Below, one piece after another: positions 35,781-48,260 of a stretch of DNA of 64,000 nucleotides (position 1 is its first letter; each line of letters opens with the position of its first letter). The DNA comes from Aselliscus stoliczkanus (Eukaryota; Chordata; Mammalia; Chiroptera; Hipposideridae). A model generated the notes under the pieces. The model searched no databases, was not told the origin of the DNA, and was given only the letters and a program-made list of their open reading frames with translations. The position numbers and the translations under genes are program-made. The stretch covers positions 95,111,001-95,175,000 of the forward strand of contig CM066729.1 of NCBI GenBank assembly GCA_033961575.1. Reading direction: 5' to 3'.

Positions 35781-36233
35781 GGGCTTGCCAAGTGGCGCAT
35801 TGGTTAAGAGCTGGCTTGGGATGCCAGCTCTGAGCAGCAGGGCCCCGGTTTGGATCCCACATATGAGGGCCAGTGACACTGCCCTCTATAGCTAAGGTGG
35901 TGAACAACAGCACCATCTGGAGCTGGGCTGCTGTGAGTCACCGGTGACGGTGAAGCTTCAGCCCCTGTTGTAGTGGGTTGCTATAAGCTTCAGTGAGTGG
36001 CCAGCAGCCAGCGTGAGCTGCCAAGAGTTGCCGTGAGTGGCCATCCAGAGGCTGGCGACCAATCTGTCTCACCCGGGAAGAACACAATGATAATACCAAC
36101 ATGGGCCAGTAAAGCAACATCCTCCACTACTAGACTGAAGAACAAAAGGACAGCAACTCGTCTGTTCCCCTTCCCCGATGCCCCAACTATTTTCCCCTCC
36201 CCCAATTCCCCAATAAAATCTTAAAAAAAAAAA
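35781..36233 (+). mobile_element. tRNA-derived SINE, full-length family A (sense), inside L1
   Basis: Its head carries TGGCGCATTGG (35793-35803) as A box and GGTTTGGATCCC as a weaker B box. The tail is CCCAATTCCCCAATAAAATC plus oligo(A). This is the most complete copy in the window, about 440 bp without the A-tail. The A-rich L1 flanks on both sides blur the target duplication. Confidence 0.95.
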
Positions 36234-37443
36234 TTACTTAGAGCAATATCAGAGAGTTTATGGCCTATATTTCCTTCTAGAAGTTTTAAGGGTTTAGGTC
36301 TTATGTTAAGTCTTTAATCTATTTTGAGTTTATTCTTGTGTGTGGTATAAGAAGGTGGTGCAGTTTCACTTTTTTTTAATGTATCTGTCCAGTTTTCGTA
36401 ACACCATTTATTGAGTAGGCTCTCTTGACCCCGTTGTATATTCTTGCTTCCTTTGTCATAGATTAAATGACCGTATAGGCATAGGTTTATTTCTGGGATC
36501 TCTTCTGTTCCATTAATCAATGGCTCTGTTTTTATATCAGTACCATGTTATTTTGATTAAAATAGCCTTGTACTTTTAGCTTTCCTTTTTGAATATGATC
36601 TTAGCTGTGGGTTTGTCATACATGGCCTTTATTTTGTTGAGGTATGTTCCTTGTATTCCCAGTTTACTATATTTGGATGCTGGATTGATGGATGCTGGAT
36701 TTGTCACATGCTTTTTCTAAATCTATGTGTATAATTTTATGATTTTTATCTTTCATTTTCTTTATGTGGGGTATCATGTTAATTGATTTGCAAATATTGA
36801 ACTGACGTTGCACCCCAGGAATAAATGCTACTCGATAATGGTATAAGATCTTTTTAATATATTGCTGAATTCAGTTTGCAAATATTTTGTTGAAAATATT
36901 TACATCCATCTTCATCAGGGATATTGGCCTATAATTTCTTTATTATTTGTAATGTCATTGTCTGGTTTTAACCAGGATAATGGTGGCCTCATAGAATGAG
37001 CTTGGGAGCCTCCCCTACTCTTGAATTTTTTGGAATAGTTTGAGAAGGATAGGTTTTAGTTCTTCTTTGAATGTTTGGTAAAATTCACCTGTGAAGCCAT
37101 CTGGTCCAGTTTTGTTTGTTGGGAGTTTTTTGATTACTGATCCAGTTTTGTTTGTAGCAGTCAGTCTGCTCAGATTTTCTGTTTCTTCTTGATTCATTCT
37201 TGAAAGGTTGTATACTTGTGGGAATTTATCCATTTCTTCCAGATTGTCAAATTTGTTGGCATAATTGTATTATTTTCTTATGAAGTATTGTATTTCTGTG
37301 GTGGTGTCAGTTGTCATTTCTCCTTTTTCACTTCTGATTTTATTTATTTGGGTCCTTGCTCTTTTTTCTTGATGAGTCTGGATAAAGGTTTATCAATTTC
37401 ATTTATCTTTCAAAGAACCAACTCTTGGTTTTAGTGATCTTTA

Positions 37444-37501
<58 letters not shown>
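37444..37501. repeat. Compound (TA)n(CA)n microsatellite
   Basis: Alternating TA (37444-37464) passes directly into eighteen CA units ending at 37501. It lies inside the antisense L1. Confidence 0.97.
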
Positions 37502-37503
<2 letters not shown>

Positions 37504-37981
37504 TATTAGACTCTCTTTATTTCCACTGTGATCTTTATTATTTCCTTCCTTCTACTCGGGCTTTGCTTGCTATTTTTTTTTTTCTTGCTCCTTTAAGTAT
37601 AAGGTTAGACTGTTTATTTAAGATTTTTCTTGTTTCTTTAGGTAGGCCTCTTTAGGTAGGCCTTCATTGCTAAAAATTTCCCTCTTAGGACTTCTTTCAC
37701 TGGTCCCATACATTCTGGGTCATTGTGTTTTAATTTTCATTTGTCTCAGGGTCTCTCTTGATTTCTTCCTTGATCTGATTGTGACCCACTCGTTTGCTAG
37801 CATTTTGTTTAGCCTCCATGTGTTTGTGTGTTTTTCAGTTTTTTTCTTGTAATTGATTTCTAGTCTCATACTATTGTGGTAGGATAAGATGCTTGATATC
37901 ATTTCAGCCTTCTTAAGTTTGTTGTGACTTATTTTGTGGCCCAGCATGTAATCCATTTTGCATGTTCCATTTGTGCTTGAA

Positions 37982-38144
37982 GGGCAGCCGAGTGGCTCAG
38001 TTGGTTAAGAGCTCACTCAAAAGTATGAGCTGAGCTCTGAACAACAGCAGTTCGATGCCCAGCCCAAGCTGAGCTGCTGCTGAGCTGCCAACAGGTGACA
38101 GGATGGGTCAGCTAAAAAAACAAAAACAAAAAACAAAAACAAAA
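37982..38144 (+). mobile_element. Short SINE, family B (sense), with 14-bp target duplication in L1
   Basis: It starts GGCAGCCGAGTGGCTCAGTT, has a GTTCGATGCCC B-box-like motif, and ends at GGATGGGTCAGCT followed by an A-rich tail with C interruptions. CATTTGTGCTTGAA is perfect at 37968-37981 and 38145-38158. The L1 sequence rejoins exactly when the insert and one repeat are removed. Confidence 0.96.
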
Positions 38145-39123
38145 CATTTGTGCTTGAAAATAATGCATATTCTGTTGCTTGGTGTGAAATGCTCTAAAAA
38201 TATCAAATCCATCTGGTATAGTGTGTCATTTAAGGTCACTGTTCCCTTGTTGATTTGTTGATTTTCTGTCTGGAAGATCTGCCCATTGGTGTCAATAAGG
38301 TGTTAAAGTCCCTACTATGACTGTATAGTCTCTCCCTTTATGTTGGTCAATATTTGCTTTGTTTATTTACCTGCTCCTGTGTTGAGTGCATAAATGTTTA
38401 CAAGGGTTATATTGTCTTGTTGGGTCGATCCCTTTATCATTATGAAATGTCCTTCTTTGTCTCTTGTAATAGTCTTTGTTTCAAAGTACATTTTGTCTGT
38501 TATAAGTATTGCTACTCCAGCTTTTTTTTCATCTCTGTTTGCATGAAATGTCTTTTTCCTTCCCTCTTTCAGTCTGTGTGTTTTTCAATCTGAAGTGGAT
38601 CTGCTGCAGACAGCATATGTATGGGTCTTGCTTTCTTATCTATTTTGTTACCCTATATCTTTTGATTGGAATATTTAATCCATTTACATTTAAAGTGATT
38701 ATTGATGGGTATATAGTTATTACCGTTTTATTATTCATATTTATATTCTTTTATTCTTTTTTTCCATTCCTTCTCTTCCTTTAAGAAGTCCCTTTAACAT
38801 TTCTTGTAATACTGGTTTAGTGGTGATGAACTCCTTTAGCTTTTCCTTGTCTGGGAACTATAATGCTGATTTAATAAGCTTTTTTGAATAACATAATGAT
38901 CCTATTTCCTCTCATACCAAAATGCTTGAAATAGCAAAAGAAGTTAGTGAGATTAGTTCAGTTTATTTAAGATAAGAATGATTTTATCCTACCAGGTAAC
39001 CTCTACCAATAAATGAAATTATTCACGTTAGTCCTCTTTAATGATATCTTTTTCCTTTTTTTTAAATAAAGAGTAAAGCAGCCACTTAATTGCAATAGCT
39101 TTTCTGGAACACAATTAAATTTT

Positions 39124-39152
39124 CTAACTGCCTTCTTTTGCACTTTTCATAG
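39124..39152 (+). promoter_or_regulatory. GBE1: GBE1 intron 1 branch point, polypyrimidine tract and 3' splice site
   Basis: CTAAC at 39124-39128 fits the yUnAy branch-point consensus, with its A at 39127, 26 bases before the exon. A pyrimidine-rich stretch (CTTCTTTTGCACTTTTCAT) leads to AG at 39151-39152. No other AG lies between the branch site and the acceptor. Splicing signals are assigned by consensus and by fit to the GBE1 reading phase. Confidence 0.85.
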
Positions 39153-39322
39153 GTATAAGCTGCTTAACCAGATGTTGAACAACATTGGAGAGAATGAAGG
39201 TGGTATTGATAAGTTTTCCAGAGGTTATGAATCATTTGGCATCCACAAATGTGCTGATGGTGGTTTATACTGCAAAGAATGGGCCCCTGGAGCAGAAGGA
39301 GTTTTTCTAACTGGAGACTTCA
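39153..39322 (+). CDS. GBE1: GBE1 exon 2 (glycogen branching enzyme, internal coding exon)
   Basis: This internal exon belongs to 1,4-alpha-glucan branching enzyme, the cytosolic enzyme that makes alpha-1,6 branches in glycogen. The 170 bases read open when the first G completes a split Arg codon. The translation carries [20 protein letters not shown] and, further on, [18 protein letters not shown], ending in LTGDF with one base of the next codon. From memory of the human protein this is about residues 48-105: the end of the N-terminal helical segment and the start of the CBM48 carbohydrate-binding domain. The exon phases (split after codon base 2, then after base 1) match human c.144-313. 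It is bounded by AG at 39151-39152 and GTAAGT at 39323-39328. Compared with human from memory, changes cluster in the first nine codons (KLLNQMLNN for KQFSQILKN), plus Val to Ile and Arg to Lys near codons 78-80. The glycoside hydrolase domain lies in later exons, outside the window. Confidence 0.97.
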
Positions 39323-39328
39323 GTAAGT
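39323..39328 (+). promoter_or_regulatory. GBE1: GBE1 exon 2 5' splice site
   Basis: GTAAGT directly follows the last coding base and matches the U1 consensus at all six intronic positions. Read-through would hit a stop in TTTAATTGATG about 40 bases later, which supports the exon end here. Confidence 0.9.
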
Positions 39329-39979
39329 ACTTTGAAAGCATTCAAATCAGGAGTAATATTTAATTGATGTATTTAAAACATAGACTTGTTATTATTTATA
39401 TATTTGATTATATGAAGATTAATGATTACAAATATCTCACTTTTCAGGTAGAACTGTAGTATTTATTAAGTCATTACTGTCATGTGGTTACAGGTGTTTC
39501 TGCTGTAATGTGATATATGTGTTCCAGAAAAACTTCATGTTCTTTAAAATCATGTACCAGAAATATTAGTTGGTGAGAAAAATAGTGGTAGGTGAACTAG
39601 TCTAAATTTAGTCAACTTTGTTAGCAAGCTCTGAAAAAAATGATAGCAATCTGGGTAAAAATATTGGTGTAGGTTAAATATCCACTAGCATTTGCACCTG
39701 GTTAGCTGGCCTTGTAGTATCCTGTATAGCCTAATATCCTTGTTTGAGACCTCAAAGTAGACATCTAATGTAGAGAGTAAATGTCTTCATCACTTAATCT
39801 TTTTTTTTTCTTTTTTCTTTTTTATAACACAATGTGAAATATCTTCTCACTCTTGTTACCTTCACTATTAATTTCTCTAGACAGTTAATCCTACTATGGA
39901 AAGCGGAGTGGTTCTAAAAGTCAACCTTCTGATGTACAACCTAGTGGGAGGAAGACCCTGTAATTAAGAAACTATAATT

Positions 39980-40440
39980 CAAATGCTATTCTAAAAGCAT
40001 AAATAAATTACCGTAATAGTGACAAGGAAGAAAGCTGAGTTTTGAAAGTGATATAACTGGAAAAATTGGCTTTGGCAAAATAATCATAATACATAGAAAG
40101 GAAATATCAGAATGGTATACTCCTTTAGTGCCATAGAGTGGTATAGTATTTATTCCATTCGTATGACTTTCTGGAAATGACAAAACTATAGGGACAGAAA
40201 ACAGAGGTGTCACAGAAAACAGTTGTCACAGTTTTAGGGTAGTAAGTATGAATTTACAGATGAGCATGAAGGAAATTTTTGGTGTGATGAAAATGAATCA
40301 TGTCCCGATTTTGGTGGTGGTTACATTATTGTGTATGTCTGTCAAAATTTATAGAACTGTACATGTGGAAAAGTGAGTTTTATTGCATATCAATTATATC
40401 CCAAGGAACCTGACTTTAAAAATGGTTTGATTTTACATGT
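39980..40440 (+). mobile_element. Old L1 3' end (sense)
   Basis: GATTTTGGTGGTGGTTACAT, GTCAAAATTTATAGAACTGT and TTTTATTGCATATCAATTAT follow the end of older mammalian L1 3' UTRs. The left border is approximate. Confidence 0.65.
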
Positions 40441-43400
40441 ATTCTCCAAGGCAGCACTCTCCTATAGAAATGCCAGCGACTTATGTAATTCAAAATTTTT
40501 ACAAGGTGTGTTAAAAAAGTAAAAGAATAGTTGAAAGAATCTTAGTAATATTAAATTTTATTTGACCCAGTTTATCAAAATATTAACTTGTAATCAGTTA
40601 AAAACTTTTAATGAGATATTTTCATACTTTTGTACTGTGTCTTATAAATCTGGTATTTTTTATTGGAAATACTTATCTAAATTTAGGTTTTGTAAGATTT
40701 CCAATTTGAAAGTACATACCCAATTTTTCCAAAATAATGAAAAAAATCAGTAAATAAATTGAGCAATAGTTTTAAATTTTAAATTTAACAAAATAATTAA
40801 ATAAAATTAAAAATTCAGTTCCTCAGTTGCATAAAACCTCGTTTCAAATGCTTAATAATTACAAGTGTCTACTGACTTCTTTATTGGAAAGCACAGGTAT
40901 AAGGACTTAAAATAATTTTTCATGCATTCCCCCAAATTAGATGATGGCAGCTCCCTATGTTTTTTGAGTTATTGAAAACTTCATGGAGAGTTTTCAGAAA
41001 GATCATATGATCTGCTGATGCAGATTAGCTTGGCCTGGTGATAATTATGAAATGTATTTTGAGGGTAGAAGACATTTTACTTATTAAAATTGTTATTAAT
41101 ATTTTTTCTTATACACAAACATGGTTATTTCTCCATCTGTATGCAACTGCTTTGATTACTAGACCATTTAGATATCAACCTATAGTCAAGGCACATTTTG
41201 GCATTCTATTTTATTGTTTTTATGACCATTTATATGATTGGGAGGTATTGATTGAGAATGTGTCCAAGTTAAACTTTTATGTAAAGATACCAAAACTAGT
41301 ATAAGAACATCAGTTAATATTTGGTAGCTTCATTTGGTGCCCCCTCTCTATATTGATGATAAAATCCACTAAATAGGTTTTAGAAACATAAAAAGATGAG
41401 AAAGGGACTATATGAAAATGGAACGTTATCATAATGACTAATACTGATTTATTAAAAATCGTGTCTTGTAAATTCAGTTGGGTCATACATGCATTTGGAG
41501 AATTACATTTAAAAATTGTATTTAGGATTTAATGCTTAAATATTAAAAGTATAATAATTTAAAAAATCTTTTGTAAAGAGAAAACTAAAGATTACTTAGT
41601 GTCTATTTTAATGTAAAAATGTCCTTTGTTAACGTATTTTTCAATTTAACTTGATTTTTAAAAACCCTACCCTTTGTGAAGGTATATCACATAATTTAAA
41701 AATCTCTCTATAGCCTTGAGATAGCATTCAGTCAATTATTTTCAGTCAACCATGGTTTAATCAATGGTCCTTTATTTTTACTGGTAAGATTGGAAAAGCT
41801 AAGATAAATGAAATTGTGATAGAAAATAGTTACGAACAGGTAGTATGCTGGGAAAATTTAAATGGGTAATCTATTTTCTTATCTAGAGGAAAGGATATAT
41901 ATATATCCTATATATATAAAATACTGTATACTGTATATATGTGTGTGTGTGTGTATTTTTTTTTCTCTGCCCAAAGTTATAGGGTCTCAGAATCTCTATA
42001 CATGGGATCTCAGCTTTTTCTCACCAAAAGCTTTGACATTTTGAAAAACTTGAAAAATGAGAGTAGAACCAAAATCTTGGGTTATTAATAATGCATTTAA
42101 AAGTATTTCCTTGGAAAAAGTGTACACATGGATATTAATTTAATGACTGTAGAACGCAGAACTTAGAAGATGATGACAACATAACTGAAAATATACCCTT
42201 ATATAACTAACCATAGAATTTTTTTAAAAAACACAATTAGGGGATTCTGTATTTTGTTTTCCTCTTATTTACATAAAATATTTCCCCCCCCCCCAAGAAG
42301 AGTTGAGCAATATCTAAGTCATTTTTCTTTGTTGAGTTTTTTTTCAGGATAAAAAATGTGTTAGATAATTTTGCTATTGTCTTCTAATGTATAAATTTGT
42401 ACTAAAGTAAAAGTAATACATGTATGTTAATTAGATAAAAGATTACAGTATATTTTTAATTAGAAAATTCAAAAGAAGATTAGGATTTTTTTTAGTGGTT
42501 TTGCTAATGAAATAAATTTTTTAAAGTGTTTAACTCTTCATATTAACTCATATTTATCAGCTGATAAATTGAATGGCAATAAACTTAGAAGAGTCTATAA
42601 AATTAATCTCTATAACTATGATCATTTTTTTTAAATTATGATCATTTTTAAGAATTCCATTTTTTACTTTATTTGTCCTTTGATGTAACAGTATGCTTAA
42701 TGTCTATGTATGTGTACCTAAATAGCATCTGAAAAAAAACTATTGCTCCTTTATCTGTTGGCAGAGATTTAGAAAGTAACAAAATTTTACTTACATTTTT
42801 ATCACATAAGTATAGGTATATATATAATTGAAAATATTGTTTTTGTACCTACCTCTTCCCTCAGCCTCTCAAAGATAAAACAAATCTTTTAAAACAACTC
42901 TTCTATTAGCAGCAACAAAAATCTTATTTCTGCTAATATAAATTGACTGTTGCTTATATTTAACTGAAAAAGGAAATTTTCTTAATTGAGTTTTTCTCTA
43001 AAAACTTTTTATTTGTGATAATTTTTCAGAAGAAATTAAAATTAAAGAATGTCTAGGGTTTAATTCTGTGTTATAGAAAATTATATCTGTGATCAAAATA
43101 CTTTAGCATATTGTGTGATTTCTTTCTCCTCTATTCAGTTTTGAAATCGACTGTACTATAACTTTTTTCTCAGGGCTTACTCATACTATTGCTCATAAAT
43201 TTTTGTTGTTCCCCTGTATTTTTTGTTTTTGCCAACCTAAAGATTTTTAAGGGACAGTACCTTAAGAGTAGTCAAATATAAATGGTCTTCAAGAAAGAAA
43301 TTGCCATGAATTGGTATGTAAAAAACCAAAAACAGAAAAAGAACGGGATTTAGAGTTTGAAACCATAGTTGAGCCCTCTAAACATTGTTCTTCATTTGTC

Positions 43401-44465
43401 TCAGTAGGGATAGGGATGATGATATTCATCTTAACTGTCTTAACAGGGTTGCTCTAGACACTAACTAGATTGGGAATGTGAAAATTTAGTGTTACAGAAA
43501 TTTAATTGACAAGATTAAAAAAGTATTCTAATTTGTAAAGGTCTGTTTATTTCTTATGTTTAAGAAATGTTTATTTCTTAAGATCTTACTATTAATTTCA
43601 AAAGGCAGTTGAGCTTTGCAAATGTCAAATGATTTTAGTAGCCTGTGTTTTGCCCAGATTGAGGTGGATCTGACTTTTCCCATCCACATTTTAAAACTCA
43701 GAAAGCAACTTCACTGTAAATATGTTACACATACTTTTTCTTCATTTGAGGAAAATGAAACAATCATATCTTTTCCTTTTAGTCATTAAAAAACAAACAC
43801 CAAACCCCAGAAAACCAGCTTTTTAAGCAGCTAGCAGTTGCTGCAGCAACCCACAAAGACAGTAGATGTATAATGACATTCATCAAGATTATAATCATAA
43901 CGCCGAAAAAGTGTTTCTGAGCAAGTTAGAAAGTATATTAAAGGTTCCAGAGAATTTCTAAAACTTTTAATCATCTTTAATATGGCAAAGACTCATTCTC
44001 TAGAAAATTAAATGCAATTTAAAATATACTTGGGGTTTTGGAAGTAAATCATGTTTATTGCAGATTGCTAAATAATTGAAGAAAACTAGCTGTTTTCCAG
44101 TAGCTAGAAAATAGTAAGTAGAGAGAAAGGCAGTGAACTGCGTATGTCAATATAAAATAATTGGGTGCCTATTTGCTGTAACTCAAAACAATTCATTTAA
44201 AATTAAAACTCTGGGAGCTAGGCACATTTCAAGTAACATAAATGTCTATCATAGATAGACTAAAAGAAAAGGGTGAGGGAGAAACACCCTGATTTTTATG
44301 CCTATAGAAAAAAGTAACCACAAATAATTTTGTAGAGTGGGAAAGATATTAAGGAGAACTTTGCTTGTTTTCTGGATGAATTTGTCTATAATTTAGTCGA
44401 CAGTTATACAGTTGCCAGGAAGTTGACATCATCACAAAAGCCTTTATATTTCTTAATCCCACAGG
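40441..44465. other. Intronic sequence, mostly unassigned
   Basis: Very AT-rich. TA/TG simple repeats occupy 41893-41956, and 42284-42294 is a run of eleven C. 43375-43500 (GTCTCAGTAGGGATAGGGAT, then AACAGGGTTGCTCTAGACAC) may be a MIR piece. No exon is seen. Confidence 0.5.
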
Positions 44466-44473
44466 CTCTGAAA

Positions 44474-44787
44474 CAGTGCCACCCAAAGTATGCCCTGTAG
44501 ACAGTATGATTCCGTGCCCTGTAATTGTTTTGCAATGATGATATATTCTCAGAATTGGGAGTAAGCATTTAAAAACTTTAATAACAGTTTGATGGAGTAA
44601 TTTTATTTCTGTTGAATGATAATACAGAAATTGGGGCTTAAATTTTGAAAGTCTTTTTTTTTTTTAATGGCAATTTCCTAACAATTCATTTTATTATATT
44701 TTAGCTAAGTATTTGTCTACAGGAGACTGGAAACATTTTTTAAAGAAGATAATTCATCCATCATCATAGATAGTTTGAGAAACACTG
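44474..44787. mobile_element. 314-bp non-autonomous hAT element with target duplication
   Basis: The left end CAGTGCCACCCAAAGTATG and the reverse complement of the right end (CAGTGTTTCTCAAACTATC) are imperfect inverted repeats. CTCTGAAA (44466-44473) and ATCTGAAA (44788-44795) are an 8-bp target duplication with one mismatch. It resembles mammalian Charlie-type MER elements as I recall them. No open frame. Confidence 0.87.
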
Positions 44788-44795
44788 ATCTGAAA

Positions 44796-47749
44796 ATGAG
44801 CGATTGTATTTATTGGTTTAGAAGTTCTTTATGGTTGAGAGATGGTTCTTCCTTCTTTGTATTCTTTGCCTTCAACTAAATCTGTGGTGGCTGTCTGTTA
44901 GCTTTCCCTGTGGTTTGCATGTTATGAAAAACCCCAACATTTTAATGACTTAGAACAACAAAGGCTTCTTGCTTGCTCATGTTGGCTACATTATCAGCTG
45001 TGGCTCTGTTCCAGGTGTCAAATTCTTTTCAGAACCAAGGGTGGTGGATTAGTCTCTGTGTGGAACATGTTGATCTCATGACAGAGAGAAACAGCAATAG
45101 AGGAAACCTGTTATGTCTCTAAAAACTTCAGCTTAGAAATGGCAAATGTGGTTTGCACTTGCCATTTTGTTAGCCAAATAATTTGGCCAAGTCTTATGTC
45201 ATTGGAGTACGGAAGCAGAATAGGCTCATGAAGAATTGGAAATGATAATATAAATGACCGTAGCGGCAAATAACACATGTTCATAATATAAAAGTGAACT
45301 TCCCAGATTTTTTGATATTCTACATATCTGACAGTCTTTGTTTTTTTCTGACACCAGAGGGGAGTTGGTTAGGTAGCATAATGCTCCCTACTCAGATTGT
45401 TCAGAAACTTTCTTTGGAATCTCTACTGACCTCTGGATTCGAGGGGAACTTCAGGGAGTCTTGTCACGTACACAGTTTCAACTCCCTGTGCATCCTCTTA
45501 GTGCAATTTTATCTAGCCTCCCTTCTGTTTGGCTTATTGGAGATTGTGAGGTTTTTAGAAAACTCATTTCTGAGGTGGTCTGGGGATTCTTGATATTGTT
45601 TATTTTGGCAAAGGGGTGGCAAACTGTGAGGTCGAGGTGAAAGGCTTTAGGATTGTTAACTGAACCAACACCTATGCTAATTAAGAAATGGCCTTTTTGA
45701 TGTCAACCTAAAACAGCTAATCAGCCAATAGGTGTTTTGCAGAAAGTTGACAGGACTTTCTCCAGCTGTCTAACCTGGTGTTGGCTTCTCTCACCCCTTT
45801 TATCTGTTTTCATTGATGAATTATTCATTTTTAGTGTGCAGTAGATGTGCAGTGGAGGTTTCCTTAACCAACATATACTTACTAGGCTTAGGGAACTTAC
45901 TTCTGCTTTACAGGTTTACTGTAAAGGAGACTGACAGCTTCCCACAAGGGACTGAACACGCATGGGTGTCTGCACACAGGTACTAAATTCTTCTGCTGGC
46001 TACATTGTGTGCTGATAGTGAGCTACTTTCCCACCCCTTCCTAACCCTGTGAAAGCCAATTCTTCTCATTATAATTCCGTAATATAATATTATATAACGT
46101 GATGACCTATGAGTGTGACAGCAAAGAAAATTATTAAGTACTGGGAACAAATGGGAAAAATTATTTTGAATTAAGTATGCACAAGTGAACTACAAAAATG
46201 AGACAAATCTAGCAATTTCACACACAGATTATTTTGCATGCACCTTTTAGCTTTCATTCCATTTTTTTTTGTTTTGTGGGAATTGGAAATTATAAATATT
46301 GCATTGTAGGCTATAGAATCGTACAAGAAGGATGATGCAAAAGCCCAGTCAGGAACTAAAATTAAAGAAATGAAATAATTTTAATTCTGAAGATGAGTGA
46401 ATATATTTGTGTTTTAAGTTAAAACAATATGTTTTACTCTTTGCATATAGGTATTGTCATTTTTGTCTTTAACCAATATTTTTCAGTATATGTGCTGACT
46501 TCTGGCCCCAGTTGTGCTGGATCAGAGAGCTTTGTTATAATGCCTAATGGGATTATTTTTATAGGGAGGCATTTTTACCACCTGGGATTTTCGGAGATTG
46601 ATGTTAGAGACCTTAATGCTAGAAAGTAGATTTTGAGCTGTGTGACATAAATAATAATTTTCTAGTCTTGTGTTACTTGTTTATGAATATCTGTTAAAAA
46701 TTTATACTGTTTGTTAATACAGTGCTTTTTGTTAAGTTTCGGTTTGGTGTTTTCTCTTGCAGTTAATGTCTGTAAAGTTATTTTATGTTTGTTCTTTAGC
46801 AGTTATCTTTTAAAAATTTTCATAATTTTATTCATTAAAGTGACTTTATTAAGCTTACCATTTACTTACACAAAGATGTTCATTATTTATATTATTGTTT
46901 TATCAGTTAGATGGTTTCCTAGAGAGAGAAGTCTTCTATTTTATAATAGTCACATCTAGCCCCGAGTGTGACGGATTATAACATATATAACATTCTCTGT
47001 CTCTTGACCACAACTAAACTATTCATTTTAAGTTCAAATTGTATTATCCGAAGAAGCTGTCACTTATGATTGATGTTTAAAGCAACTCCAATTTAATTTG
47101 TTGATATTTTTTTTCTTATGCCACAGATAACATAACTAAATATCATTTTGCATTGTAGAGGTTACAAAAATGTTGTAAACCCTTAAAACTTTTATAGTTG
47201 TGTTTTGCTTATCTAGACAGTTGTTCCAAGCCAGTCAACTGGAATTCACTGATTAGTCTTGAATCTGTGTCTGGTTTATTGTCAAGCTTTGAATCTATAG
47301 CTCTTTCCTCACATCCTTTCCTTCTTTTCCTTCTAACTAGCTCGTATTCTTTACATTTTCAATTCCTGTCCAACTACTTTGTTATTAGGAAAATCTGGAG
47401 GTATGTTTAAGCTTGAATAGATTTTGAAAAAAAAGGACAATTTTGTTTCTTTATTGCTTTGTAATTCCTTATGTAAAACTGCAAGTATTAATTTTAATTT
47501 TGACTGCCAGAGAGACCCATCTCTTAAGATGGGTTTCTAAAAAATGACTTTGCTATCTTAGTTGATTGTAAATCAGTGGTAGAAGCACTTCAGATATATT
47601 ATTTAGAGAATAGGAACCTGAAAATAATACCACATTTTCTCAGCAAGAATCAATGACCTTCAGTAGTGATCCAGTAGGCAGTTTCATTGCCCATGGAACC
47701 ATGGATACTAAATTACTTTTGACTTAACTCTTGAAAGCTTATTCTATCC
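44796..47749. other. Intronic sequence, probably including old repeats not identified
   Basis: 44890-45240 (AATGACTTAGAACAACAAAG, then GTTGGCTACATTATCAGCTG) looks like an antisense old mammalian repeat of unknown family. Elsewhere nothing is recognised. Plus-strand open frames at 45294-45593 and 46711-46959 have no known motif. Confidence 0.4.
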
Positions 47750-48260
47750 TCCCACTTCTTGGTTATTTTCTTTAATTTTTAACATTTTAAAAGCTGAGAT
47801 AAAAATCACCATTCCAAAGTGTATACTTTGGTGATTTTTAGTATATTTACTATGTTGTGCAACCAGCACCACTGTCTAATTCTAGAACATTTCCATCACT
47901 CCACAGAGAAACCTTATACCTTTTGCCAGTTCGTCGCAATTCTCCTGCCTCCACTCCTTCCCTATTCAGGACATTTCATATAAATGGAATCTTAGAATAT
48001 GTAGCCTTTTGTTTCCAGCTTCTTTCAAATGTTTTCAAGGTTCATTCATTTTGTAACATGTAACAATCATTCATTTCTTTTTAGGACTGAGTAATATTTT
48101 ATTGTAGAGGTAGAAATACCACATTTTGTTTATCTGTTCCTCAGCAGATGGACATTTGGTTTGTTTCCAGTTTTGGGCTACCGTGAGTGACGCTTCTATG
48201 AACATTTGTGTACAAGCTTTTTCGTGAACATGTGCTCTCTGTTCTCTTGGGTTGCCTTGG
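47750..48260 (-). mobile_element. Old L1 3' end (antisense)
   Basis: GTTGTGCAACCAGCACCACT, TCTAGAACATTTCCATCACT and AGATGGACATTTGGTTTGTT are the reverse of old L1 3' ends. The same arrangement recurs at 62270 onward. Confidence 0.85.

Larger units (their letters stand above)
35250..38870 (-). mobile_element. Antisense L1 (LINE-1), ORF2 and 3' region, broken
   Basis: The plus strand is the reverse of mammalian L1. From left to right come the 3' part (AATCCCACCAACAGTGCACT and GGTATGAGGTGGTATCTCAT) and ORF2 reverse transcriptase sequence (GTATCATGTTAATTGATTTG, TGAAGCCATCTGGTCC). Upstream ORF2 follows (ATTTGTGCTTGAAAATAATG, TTGATTGGAATATTTAATCC). Minus-strand fragments translate to L1-like words (GPDGFTGEFYQTFKEELKPI at about 37050-37110), with stops and frameshifts between them. 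ORF1 and the 5' UTR are not seen. Two SINEs (35781 and 37982) and a TA/CA microsatellite interrupt it. It ends about 280 bases before GBE1 exon 2. It is inactive. Confidence 0.9.
1..39152 (+). other. GBE1: GBE1 intron 1 (3' part)
   Basis: This is non-coding sequence upstream of exon 2. Exon 1 should be GC-rich and encode the start of the protein; nothing like it is seen, so the intron starts outside the window. The region is AT-rich and full of interspersed repeats, listed separately. Assignment as intron 1 follows from the exon phase and is inference, not transcript evidence. Confidence 0.85.

Noticed and set aside
35793..35860. tRNA gene candidates at SINE heads
   Set aside because: A- and B-box-like motifs are present, but the heads are part of dispersed SINEs with tails and target duplications, and they lack a tRNA fold.
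36314..38784. Several open frames between 36314 and 38784 on both strands
   Set aside because: They are fragments or antisense shadows of a broken L1 ORF2.
40500..40520. Mariner-like end (ACAAGGTGTGTTAAAAAAGT)
   Set aside because: It resembles the right end of the 19407 mariner, but no inverted partner was found nearby, so a solo end is not supported.
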